DNA from: Comamonadaceae bacterium
Lineage (GTDB): Bacteria; Pseudomonadota; Gammaproteobacteria; Burkholderiales; Burkholderiaceae_C
Length of the DNA stretch: 64,000 nt
Direction of reading: 5' to 3'
NCBI GenBank assembly: GCA_013297875.1
Contig: JAAFIW010000003.1
Span: forward strand, 248,001-312,000
The notes under the pieces were generated by a model. It saw only the letters and a program-made list of their open reading frames with translations. It did not search any database and was not told where the DNA came from. The position numbers and the translations under genes were made by a program. This document shows, piece by piece, positions 46,895 to 55,700 of the stretch (its first letter is position 1; each line of letters starts with the position of its first letter).

Positions 46895-49030
46895 TTACAG
46901 ACGAGAGATCGCGGCACGCATTTCCTCCACTGCAATCACTTCAGACAGCACCACCGGAGCCGCCCCATTTTTATAAAACACATACACGGGCACGCCGCTG
47001 CGGCCCAGCTGGCTCAAGGCGGCGGTAATCGCCGGGTCGCGCCGGGTCCAATCGGCGCGCAGCAGCACCACTTTTTTGCCGGCCAGGTCGGCCAGCACGT
47101 TGGCGTTGGCCAAGGTGGTGCGCTTGTTGTACTGGCAGGTTACGCACCAGGCGGCGGTGAAATCGACAAACACCGGTTGGCCGCTGGCCAACAGTTGATC
47201 CACCTTGCCTGGCTCCCAGTTTTGCCAGCCGGCGGGCGCTGTGGCAACAGCTGAGTCGTCCGTTTTCAAGATATTTGGGCCGATAGCCCTTATCGATACT
47301 GCTAGAGCAGCTATTGAAATAATAGCAATCACCAGCCGGGTTCGACCGGCAAGCGTCAGCGCCCACACCACCATGCTCAGCAGCACCAGCAGCGCCAGCA
47401 GCGCGCCCGCGCCATCAATGCCGGTTTGCTGGCCCAGCACCCACACCAGCCACACCACGGTGGCAAACATCGGGAAGGCCATGAAACGGCGGAAGGTGTC
47501 CATCCAGGCACCGGGGCGCGGCAGCGCGCGCGCCACGGCGGGCACCCAACTGGCCGCCAGATACGGCAAGGCCATGCCCATACCAATCGCCGCAAAAATC
47601 GCCAGCGCCTGCACCGGTGGCAAACCCACCGCCAAGCCCAGCGACGCGCCCATGAACGGCGCGGTGCAAGGCGAGGCAATGGCCACCGCCAGCACGCCCG
47701 ACAAAAAGCTGTCTGCCGCCGGGTGCTTGGCCTGCAAAGTGGCCACGCCGCTGGGCAAAAAGTTGCCAAACTCAAACACGCCCGCCAGGTTCAGGCCAAT
47801 CAGCGTGAACAAGGCGGCCAGGCCCGCCACCACCGCAGGCGACTGCAACTGAAAGCCCCAGCCCAGCTGCTCGCCCGCCGCACGCAGCGCCAGCATCAAG
47901 CCACCCAGCGCCATGAACGACAGCACCACACCTACCGTGTAAGCCACGCCGTTGACACGGTGCGCCCGCACATCGCTGCCGTGCTGCGCAAAACCCAGCA
48001 CCTTGATGGCCAGCACCGGGAACACGCAGGGCATCAAATTCAGAATCAAACCGCCGATCACCGCGCCCAGCAAGGCTGCCCAAAAGCTCAACGGAACGGG
48101 CGGGGCGGCGTTCTTGTTCAGCGCCGTTTGCAGCGCAGGCGACACGCCTGCCTGTGCCACCACCACAGGCCAGCTGCCATTGAGCGCCAGATCTGCCCGA
48201 AAAGCCCCTGGCCCCGAGGAACCGTCTGCTACAGCCAGCACCAAGCCCATCGCCGCCGGGCTGGCGCTGCGCTGGGCTGCCACCGGCACGCTGGCCGTCC
48301 ACACCGTGCCTTGCCAGGCCTGGGTGCCGGGCGCGGCGGTATGAATTACCTCAGCAATTTCGGGGAAAAAGCTCAGCTTCTTGCCTTGCAGCGCAGCGGG
48401 CAGGCCATGCACGGTGAAGCTCAGTTGGTCGCCCTCCAGCTGCATTTGCGTGGCCGGGTTGGCAGCGACCGGCTTGGGATGCGCGGCCGCTGCAGCATCA
48501 AATGCGCCGCTGTACATGGCGGTGGTGCTCTTGACCGGTAGCTTCAGCACAAATTCGCCGTCTTGCGGAATGCATTCTTTCTTGCAAACCAGCCAGGCCG
48601 CCTTGAGCTTGATCTCCACATCGCCAAACAAAGGCGGCTTGAAGCCGGGCGACACGGTGACCGGCACCGGCAGCAGCACCGTACCCTCGTAACCATAATT
48701 GGCCAGGTCGCCAATCGGAATCTTTTTAGGCAGCGGCCATTGAATCTCACCCGCATCCAGCCCTGGCGGCAGTTGCCAGGTCAGCTGCGTAGGCAGGCCT
48801 GAGTCACCGGCGTTTTTCCAGTAGGTGTGCCACTCGCTCTGGTGGGCAATCTGCAAACCCAGCACCAGCGGCTGGCCGGGTGTGACGCCCTGCGGGGCGT
48901 GGGCAATCAACTCGGCACGCACCTGGTCGGTGGTGACGACTGATTTAGAGCCATTTTGTGCATTCGCCCAGGGAAATACTGCTGAAGCAGCTATGAATAG
49001 CGTAGCAAAAATGAGCGGTTTGAGGTTCAT
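46895..49030 (-). CDS. dsbD: Thiol:disulfide interchange protein DsbD (ScsB-type N-terminal domain)
   Basis: 711-residue membrane reductant carrier. Order: signal peptide (1-25), periplasmic domain with a redox pair C149-C153 (LVCKKEC), eight-helix transmembrane domain with the cysteine motifs [15 protein letters not shown] and [11 protein letters not shown] (residues about 310-560), and a C-terminal thioredoxin domain with C629-x-x-C632 (AWCVTCQYN). It brings electrons from cytoplasmic thioredoxin to periplasmic proteins such as DsbC or the redoxin next to it. Two dispersed-repeat copies are part of the gene, in the signal peptide and after the last helix. Confidence 0.92.
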   Translation of the reverse strand: MNLKPLIFATLFIAASAVFPWANAQNGSKSVVTTDQVRAELIAHAPQGVTPGQPLVLGLQIAHQSEWHTYWKNAGDSGLPTQLTWQLPPGLDAGEIQWPLPKKIPIGDLANYGYEGTVLLPVPVTVSPGFKPPLFGDVEIKLKAAWLVCKKECIPQDGEFVLKLPVKSTTAMYSGAFDAAAAAHPKPVAANPATQMQLEGDQLSFTVHGLPAALQGKKLSFFPEIAEVIHTAAPGTQAWQGTVWTASVPVAAQRSASPAAMGLVLAVADGSSGPGAFRADLALNGSWPVVVAQAGVSPALQTALNKNAAPPVPLSFWAALLGAVIGGLILNLMPCVFPVLAIKVLGFAQHGSDVRAHRVNGVAYTVGVVLSFMALGGLMLALRAAGEQLGWGFQLQSPAVVAGLAALFTLIGLNLAGVFEFGNFLPSGVATLQAKHPAADSFLSGVLAVAIASPCTAPFMGASLGLAVGLPPVQALAIFAAIGMGMALPYLAASWVPAVARALPRPGAWMDTFRRFMAFPMFATVVWLVWVLGQQTGIDGAGALLALLVLLSMVVWALTLAGRTRLVIAIISIAALAVSIRAIGPNILKTDDSAVATAPAGWQNWEPGKVDQLLASGQPVFVDFTAAWCVTCQYNKRTTLANANVLADLAGKKVVLLRADWTRRDPAITAALSQLGRSGVPVYVFYKNGAAPVVLSEVIAVEEMRAAISRL
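47268..47330 (+). repeat. Dispersed comamonad repeat, copy 17 (inside dsbD)
   Basis: TTTGGGCCGATAGCCCTTAT, CGATACTGCTAGAGCAGCTA, TTGAAATAATAGCAATC. On the minus strand in frame it encodes [20 protein letters not shown] (residues about 567-586) at the end of the transmembrane domain, before the thioredoxin domain. Confidence 0.9.
48951..49010 (+). repeat. Dispersed comamonad repeat, copy 18 (encodes the DsbD signal peptide)
   Basis: CCATTTTGTGCATTCGCCCA, GGGAAATACTGCTGAAGCAG, CTATGAATAGCGTAGCAAAA. On the minus strand it encodes [19 protein letters not shown], the entire hydrophobic core and ANA|QN cleavage region. Confidence 0.9.
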
Positions 49031-49214
49031 GGTGAGGGCGTGAGGCTGTGCCTGTGAGCCGGTTGGGGGGTGTGAAGTTCCGGATCGGGTTTATGACATA
49101 AAGCGCTGCGGCGCGAGCAAGCTGCAGCCAGAACTGTTTCGCGCGTTGCCTCTCAAGCAAGTAAAAGGACGAAAGTGCTTACGAAGATGGACAAATATCG
49201 AGAAAAAATAGAAA

Positions 49215-49499
49215 ATGTTCACCATCATGGACAAACTAGCACTCCCCATCGATCTGGGCCAGGCCATTGCCGTCCACCGCAAGGACAACAAGTTGTCGGC
49301 TGTTGCCATTGCCCGCAAGGCTGGGCGCAGCCGCACGGTGCTGCACAAGCTGGAGCGCGGCGATGACGTCACCGTTGCATCCCTGTTCGACATCCTGCGC
49401 GCCATGGGCCTGTGCCTGAGCTTGCAGCCAGCGGGCCTGCCGACACTGCAAGACATGCAGCGCCGCTTTGCAGACGACGAAGCTGACGATGCTGCCTGA
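49215..49499 (+). CDS. hipB: HipB-like antitoxin (XRE-family HTH)
   Basis: 94-residue DNA-binding protein. The helix-turn-helix covers residues about 19-55 (AIAVHRKDNKLSAVAIARKA, then RSRTVLHKLERGDDV). It represses its operon and is expected to bind HipA. ATG 49215 or the second ATG 49227 (MDKLALP) could be the start; the latter fits HipB better. The stop overlaps hipA by 11 bases. Confidence 0.85.
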   Translation: MFTIMDKLALPIDLGQAIAVHRKDNKLSAVAIARKAGRSRTVLHKLERGDDVTVASLFDILRAMGLCLSLQPAGLPTLQDMQRRFADDEADDAA

Positions 49500-50748
49500 A
49501 CGTATACGCCTGCTCGATGTCGCGGTGAACAGCGCGCCCAGCGGGCGCTTGGCACACACCTCAACCTACACCTTCGACTACGCCCGCGACGACCCGACCC
49601 AGCCTGGCGTGTCGCTGCTCATGCCGCCGGCCACCCTGCGCTTTGACGGTGGCGTCGCGCTGTTTCCTGCCATGGACATGAACCTACCCGAAGGCTACTT
49701 GTTCCAGCAGATCCGCGACTTTTTCCCCAAGCAGGCCATCACACCCATGCACTTGCTGGCCCTGATGGGCGACAACGGCATTGGGCGACTGGGTTACCGA
49801 CTGCCCGATGCGCCGACCACACGCATCACCGCACCGGTCAACAAGGCCGAGCTGCTGGCCAGCAGCCGCGGCCCGGCCTTGTTTCAGGAGCTGATGCACG
49901 CCTACCTGTCGACCGGTGTCGGCATCTCGGGCGTGCAACCCAAAATCATGGTGCCTGACCGGGCCACCGTGCCGGTGCCCACGCTGATCGTGAAGCTGGC
50001 CGCCGACCGCTACCCCGGCCTGTCTGCTAACGAGTTCATGTGCCTGAGCGCCGCGCGCGAGGCGGGCATACAGGTTGCACCGTTTGATTTGTCTGAAGAC
50101 GGCTCGCTGCTGGTGATTGATCGCTTTGACATCACGCCCAACGGCGCACGCCTGGGCTTTGAAGACCTGGCATCGATCATGGGCCAGCGGGTACGCGACA
50201 CCTTGTCAGACCGCAAATACCACGGCAGCTACGAGCGCATGGCCACCGCTTTGAAACTGATCAACCTGCCAAAGGCGCAGCTGGCGCGCTTCTTCGAGCA
50301 AGTGGCTTTCACTGCCATGGTGCGCAACGGCGACGGCCACCTGAAAAACTATGGCGTGCTCTACAGCGGTGTGGACGATGTACGCCTGGCCCCGTTGTTT
50401 GATGCAGTGACCACCGCCATCTACAAATACCAGCGCTTTGAGGGCGGCCCCGAACTGGAAGACCACACCCTGGCGCTCAAGCTCTTTGCCGGACCCAAGG
50501 GATCCAAGGTCTACCCCTATGCGGCCGAATTGCTGGACTTTGGGCACCGTATCTGCGGTGTTGCCCACCCCGGCGTGGTGCTGGAGCGCATCGCCCAAGG
50601 CATGGCGCAGGCGCTGGACAAGTGCCGTACTGATCGTCGCATTTCGTCACACTTGCTTGACCAAATGAAACTGGCGTGGGAGCCGGGTTTGGGTTTGGCT
50701 CGGCAGCTTGTGCAAGGCTCAACTATCTCGCCGCATAAGCCTGCCTAG
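49489..50748 (+). CDS. hipA: HipA-like serine/threonine kinase toxin
   Basis: 419 residues. N-subdomain with FDYARDDPTQPGVSLLMPP, then the HipA kinase core: phosphate loop GISGVQPKIMV (145-155, S147 corresponds to the regulatory serine), LIVKL, VIDRFD (209-214), catalytic NGDGHLKNYGV (280-290, D282) and APLFDAV (301-307, D305). HipA toxins phosphorylate tRNA synthetases and cause dormancy. ATG 49489 gives the overlap with hipB; the open frame starts at 49468. Confidence 0.9.
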   Translation: MLPERIRLLDVAVNSAPSGRLAHTSTYTFDYARDDPTQPGVSLLMPPATLRFDGGVALFPAMDMNLPEGYLFQQIRDFFPKQAITPMHLLALMGDNGIGRLGYRLPDAPTTRITAPVNKAELLASSRGPALFQELMHAYLSTGVGISGVQPKIMVPDRATVPVPTLIVKLAADRYPGLSANEFMCLSAAREAGIQVAPFDLSEDGSLLVIDRFDITPNGARLGFEDLASIMGQRVRDTLSDRKYHGSYERMATALKLINLPKAQLARFFEQVAFTAMVRNGDGHLKNYGVLYSGVDDVRLAPLFDAVTTAIYKYQRFEGGPELEDHTLALKLFAGPKGSKVYPYAAELLDFGHRICGVAHPGVVLERIAQGMAQALDKCRTDRRISSHLLDQMKLAWEPGLGLARQLVQGSTISPHKPA

Positions 50749-50766
50749 CCCCGGGGGATCCAAGGC

Positions 50767-51255
50767 TCAAATATCAACCTTCAGGTAGTGCGCCCCGCCA
50801 ATCGGGTTGTGGTAGTAGGCCGGTATTTCCTCAAATCCCAGCTCTTCATAAAGCGCGCGGGCCGCCTCCATATCGTCCAGTGTGTCCAGCAACACGCTGG
50901 AATAGCCTGCACTACGGGCGGCATCGAGCACCGCTTCAGCCAATTGGCGGCCCAGGCCGAAACCTCTGAAGGCTTTGCGCACATACAGGCGTTTCATTTC
51001 GGCGGCGTTGGGGTAGTCGCAGTTGTCCAGCGGGCGCAAAGCGCAGCACCCGGCCACGCTGCCATCCACCCAGGCCAGTAGCAGCACGCCGCGCGGTGCT
51101 GCGTAGTCGCCGGGCAGTTCTGCCAGTTCGGCGTCCAGGTCCTGAAAGCACAAATCCACGCCCAGGCCGTGCGCATATTCACGAATGATCTCGCGGGCTG
51201 CAAGCAAGGCCTGGGCGTCTTCAGGCACTTGCAAGTGAATCGGTGGCTGGTTCAA
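50767..51255 (-). CDS. GNAT-family N-acetyltransferase
   Basis: 162 residues. The acetyl-CoA loop RKAFRGFGLGRQLAEAVLDA (QxxGxG/A type) and the C-terminal strand LYEELGFEEIPAYYHNPIGG are diagnostic. Substrate unknown. Convergent with hipA (18 bp gap). Confidence 0.87.
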   Translation of the reverse strand: MNQPPIHLQVPEDAQALLAAREIIREYAHGLGVDLCFQDLDAELAELPGDYAAPRGVLLLAWVDGSVAGCCALRPLDNCDYPNAAEMKRLYVRKAFRGFGLGRQLAEAVLDAARSAGYSSVLLDTLDDMEAARALYEELGFEEIPAYYHNPIGGAHYLKVDI

Positions 51256-51304
51256 GGGGCGCGTCTGTTTGTAGGTATGAAAGCAGTTTGCACCACTGGT
51301 TCGA

Positions 51305-51973
51305 TCAGCCGCCGCCCCAGCGCACCAACATGGTCACCGCAGCTGCGCACAGCCCCAGCACGGCCAGCGCCAGCAGCCGCGACGCGGCATCGTCGCGTGA
51401 TGCCGGCATCGCTTGCGGCAACTGCTTGTCACCGCCAAGCATGGGTTTGATCAGGTTGTCTTTCTTGTAAAGGTAAAACAACACGGCAGCAACATGCAGG
51501 GCCACCAGGCCCGCCAGCAGCCATACGCCAATGTCTTTGTGGTAACCGGTCACACGGCTTACCCAAGCATTGCTCATGAAGCGCGTCAGCGGCCCCGAAT
51601 TGGCAATTTCATCGTCGCTAAACAAGCCCGTGCCCACCTGGGCCAGCAACACCAGCAGCAAGGCAAACACCGAACCGGCCCCCACCGGACTATGGCCCAC
51701 CCGGTGCGCCAGTGGTGCCTGCCCACGCAGATAGGCCAGCACGCTGGACGGGCCATAAATAAACGATGCAAAGCGCGACCAGCGACCGCCCACCAGGCCC
51801 CAGATGATGCGAAACAGCAGCAGGGTCAGCACCGCGTAGCCAAAGCGAAAGTGCCAGGGCATGGCATTGCCACCCACGTTACCGGTGATGAACAGCCCCA
51901 CCACGCACACCAGCAAGAGCCAATGAAAAACACGGGTTGGCAGATCCCAAACCCTGACGGAATGCCCTGTCAT
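51305..51973 (-). CDS. Cytochrome b561 family protein
   Basis: 222-residue di-haem-type membrane cytochrome. Starts with RVWDLPTRVFHWLLLVCVV (first haem-ligand histidine), has four transmembrane segments and a second ligand region GYHKDIGVWLLAGLVALHVA. Probably transfers electrons to or from the c-type cytochrome encoded divergently at 52139. ATG 51973 begins the protein; the open frame extends to 52093. Confidence 0.9.
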   Translation of the reverse strand: MTGHSVRVWDLPTRVFHWLLLVCVVGLFITGNVGGNAMPWHFRFGYAVLTLLLFRIIWGLVGGRWSRFASFIYGPSSVLAYLRGQAPLAHRVGHSPVGAGSVFALLLVLLAQVGTGLFSDDEIANSGPLTRFMSNAWVSRVTGYHKDIGVWLLAGLVALHVAAVLFYLYKKDNLIKPMLGGDKQLPQAMPASRDDAASRLLALAVLGLCAAAVTMLVRWGGG

Positions 51974-52138
51974 ACGGATCCTTTGAAAAAATCCCAGGTG
52001 AATTAGAAACCAAAAAATGCCCGCGTTGCGCACAGGTGCCAGCGGGCGCTTGCCGACAGATGAAGTTTGCGATACAACCCAGCCAGCCACCAACCGGCAA
52101 TTCGGGCGTTACCAGCCCTCACCCACCTCGGAGAAACC

Positions 52139-52585
52139 ATGAAACTGCTCTCGACCCTCGCTTTGGCCTGTGCGGCATTTGCTCTGGCAGCGCCCGCGCA
52201 AGCCCAGTTCCAGAAACCTGAAGACGCCATCAAGTACCGCCAGAGTGCGCTGTCCGTGATGGGCACCCACTTCGGACGCGTGGGTGCCATGGTCAATGGC
52301 CGGGTACCGTTTGATGCCAAGGTAGCCGCAGATAACGTGGACATTGTGGCCGCCATGGCCAAGCTGCCGTGGGCTGGTTTTGGCGCGGGCACCGAAGGCG
52401 GCAAAGCCAAGCCTGAAATCTGGAAAGAGCAAGCCAAGTTCAAGGAAAGCAGCGACAACCTGCAGGCTGAGACCATCAAGCTGGTCGCGGCCGCCAAAAC
52501 GGGCAATCTGGACACCTTGAAAGCCGCATTTGGCGCGACAGCGGGCACCTGCAAAGCCTGCCACGACGCGTTCCAGAACAAATAA
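52139..52585 (+). CDS. Cytochrome c' (c-556 type)
   Basis: 148-residue periplasmic haem protein. Signal peptide 1-23 (LACAAFALAAPAQAQ), then helices with AIKYRQSALSVMGTHFG (possible axial Met in the c-556 type) and the haem attachment motif CKACH (C138, C141, H142) next to the C-terminus. A GGAG lies before the ATG at 52139. Probably partners the cytochrome b561 encoded next to it. Confidence 0.9.
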   Translation: MKLLSTLALACAAFALAAPAQAQFQKPEDAIKYRQSALSVMGTHFGRVGAMVNGRVPFDAKVAADNVDIVAAMAKLPWAGFGAGTEGGKAKPEIWKEQAKFKESSDNLQAETIKLVAAAKTGNLDTLKAAFGATAGTCKACHDAFQNK

Positions 52586-52729
52586 GCGTTTCCTGAGTTC
52601 CCGCCGGTGGCGCGCAACGCCCACCGGCGCACGGTTGGGTACGGGCGAATGCGCCCACCAGGTTTCGAACCAACCGTCATGCCTTTCGCGCTAAGCTCCT
52701 TGCGATCACCGCACACCGAGGGGAATTTC

Positions 52730-55700
52730 ATGCGCATCACCGCACACCTTGTCGCAGCCTGCCTGTCGCTGCTTGCATTACCCGCCCATGCCCTGCAAAT
52801 CGTCAGCCTGTCGCCGCAAGGCGAGGTGGCGCAGATTCGCCAGGTGGTGGCCAAGTTTGATGTGGCTGCCGTGAATTTTGGCGACCCGAAAGCGCCTGCG
52901 CCGCTGGCTGTCAGTTGCACCGACGCGCAGGCCAGCAAGGGCAATGGGCGCTGGATCAGTGACAAGGAATGGGCCTTTGAGTTCGAGAATGATTTGCCAC
53001 CAGGGGTGAGTTGCACGGTGGCCCTTGTTTCAGGGTTCAAATCGCCAGGATCGACGTCTAGCCCAGGTATTTCCGGCTCAAGCAGCTATAAATTTAATAG
53101 TGGTGGGCCGTTTGTTCGCAACGTGCTGCCAGGCAGCTACCAGCGCATTGACGAAGAGCAGTTTTTTGTGCTGCGCCTGAACGGCCCGGCCACGCTGGCG
53201 AGCGTGCAGGCCAACACCTGGTGCGCCATTGACGGGCTGGGCGAGCGGGTGCCGGTGAAGTTGATTGAGGGCAGTGAACGGGCGGAGTTGCTCAAAGCGA
53301 ATGGCTACACCAAGGCCGCAGAAAAGGAGCCGCTGGCCTATGTGACCTTGCGCTGCAACCGGCGCTTCACGCCGGACGGGCGGGTGCAGCTGGTTTTTGG
53401 CAAAGGCGTGGCCACGCCGTCGGGGGTGGCCAACTCAGTGGAAAAGCGCTTTGCCTGGCAAGTGCGCGAACCGTTTGCGGCCAACTTCAGCTGCGAGCGG
53501 GAGAACGCGCAGAGCGCCTGCTTGCCGATCCGCCCGATGAGCCTGAGCTTTAACGCGCCGGTGCCGCGCAAGCTGGCTGAGGGCATACGCCTGAAATCAG
53601 CCAAAGACACGATCAAGCCCACGTTGGAAGGTGACGACAAAGACAAAGATTCAGTGGTCAACGGCATCAGTTTCCCGGGGCCGTTCGCTGAGCAAACCCC
53701 GTTCACCCTTGAGCTGCCCAGCGACTTCAAGGACTCCGCTGGCCGCACGCTGCGCAATGCCGACAACTTTCCGCTGAAGGTGTCCACTGCGGGCCAACCG
53801 CCACTGGCCAAGTTTGCCGCCGCACCGTTTGGCATTGTCGAGCGGCTGGCCGAACCCGACGGTGCGGCGCTGATGCCGGTGACCTTGCGCAATGTGGAGG
53901 CAGCGCTGAAAACGCAGAGCCTGACGCCTGGGAAGGTTTCAGAGCTGCAACCCAAAACCGACGCCGAAATCATTGCGTGGTTCAGCAAGATCACCCGCTA
54001 CCACGAGAGCAGCGTGGACCGCAAACAAGCAGCCAAAGACAGCAAGCTGCCGATCCCGAAGGTGCTGGAGAAAAACGACACCAGCGTTCAGTCCCGCATG
54101 GTGTCTTTGCTCGGCGGCCAACCTGGTGTAAAAACGCTGGACTTGCCCAAGCCCAGCAACCAGGATCCGCGCCCGTTTGAGGTGGTGGGCATTCCGCTGC
54201 AACCCGGCTTTCATGTGCTGGAAATCGCCTCGCAAAAACTCGGCGGTGCGCTGCTGGACGAGCGCTATGGCGACAGCCGAACGATGTATGTGCGCAGCAG
54301 CGCGCTGGTGACCAACCTGGCGGTGCACTTCAAGCTGGGCCGCGAAAATGCAGCGGCCTGGGTGACCACGCTGGCCAAGGGCCAAGTGGTGCCCGGCGCC
54401 ACGGTGCAGGTGTCTGACTGCACCGGCAAGATGCTGGCCACGGCCACCACCAATGCGCAGGGTGTGGCCGACATCAAAGGCCTGTCGCCCGCTGCGCCCA
54501 ACTGCAACGGACGCAACCGAAGCACCGAGAACGACGAGATGGACGGTGACTACGGCGGCAGCTACTTTGTGAGCGCAAGGGCCACGGTCAGCAACGTGGC
54601 CGACCTGGCCTTCACCTGGAGCAACTGGCACAAAGGCATTGAGCCCTGGCGCTTCAACGTGCCCACCAGCCGCGAGCCGCAGCCCGATGTGCGGGCCCAC
54701 ACGATTTTTGACCGGACGCTGCTGCGGGCGGGTGAAACCGTGTCCATGAAGCACCTGATCCGTTCTGAGACCAGCAAGGGTTTTGGCGTGCCCGACTACC
54801 AGAATAAAACCGCAACCCTGGAGATCACCCACGTGGGCAGCGGCCAGCAATTCAGCCAGGTGGTGACCTGGCGCAAAACCGGCACGGGCGGCCTGAGCGC
54901 GGCCAACGAGTTTGCGATTCCCCCAGCCGCCAAGCTGGGCATGTATGAAGTGAAGCTGGGCGGCATCGACACCGGCAGCTTCCGCGTGGAAGAGTTCCGC
55001 CTGCCCGTGCTCGAAGGCCGCGTGGGCCCCAGCGACAAGGCACCACTGGTCAATGCCAAGCAGGTACCCACCGACGTGCAGATCACCTACGTGCAAGGCG
55101 GTGGAGCGGCCAACCTGCCTGTGCGCGTGAGCGCGCTGGTGCGCGGCAAGTACCTGAGCTACCCCGACTACGAAGAATTCAGCTTCCAGCCGCCGCGCGG
55201 CAAGCAGGCGGGCAACACCGAAGGCGAGGAAGAGGCCACGGCCAGCCAGGACAACAAGCTGATTGCCGATAAGCTGCCGATCACGCTGGATAAAACGGGT
55301 GCGGGCAAGCTGACCATCGACAAGGTGCCCACGGCCCGCCAGCCCAAAGAGCTGTTGATGGAGGCCACCTATTCCGACCCCAATGGCGAGGTGCAAACCA
55401 TACGCAGCGTCAGCACCCTGTGGCCTGCGGCAGTGGTGGCAGGCATCAAGACCGAAGGCTGGGTGTCCAGCGCTCAAAAGATACGTTTTCAGGCACTCGC
55501 CCTTGATTTAACTGGTAAGCCTGCTATCAATATTGCACTGCAAGTCAACGCCATTGCCCGCATCACCACCACCAGCCGCAAGCGCATGGTGGGCGGTTTT
55601 TACAGCTACGACAACAAGGTCGAGATCAAAGACTTGGGCAAGGTCTGCGACGGCAAGAGCGACGCGCGTGGCCTGCTGCTCTGCGAAACCCGCTTAAGCG

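Noticed and set aside
49175-49366. 63-residue frame overlapping the start of hipB
   Set aside because: Alternative frame through the HTH-coding region; hipB explains the DNA.
53939-55477. 512-residue open frame opposite the macroglobulin gene, and another at 57131-58066
   Set aside because: Antisense shadows; the plus-strand frame has clear domains and the antisense proteins have no recognisable features.
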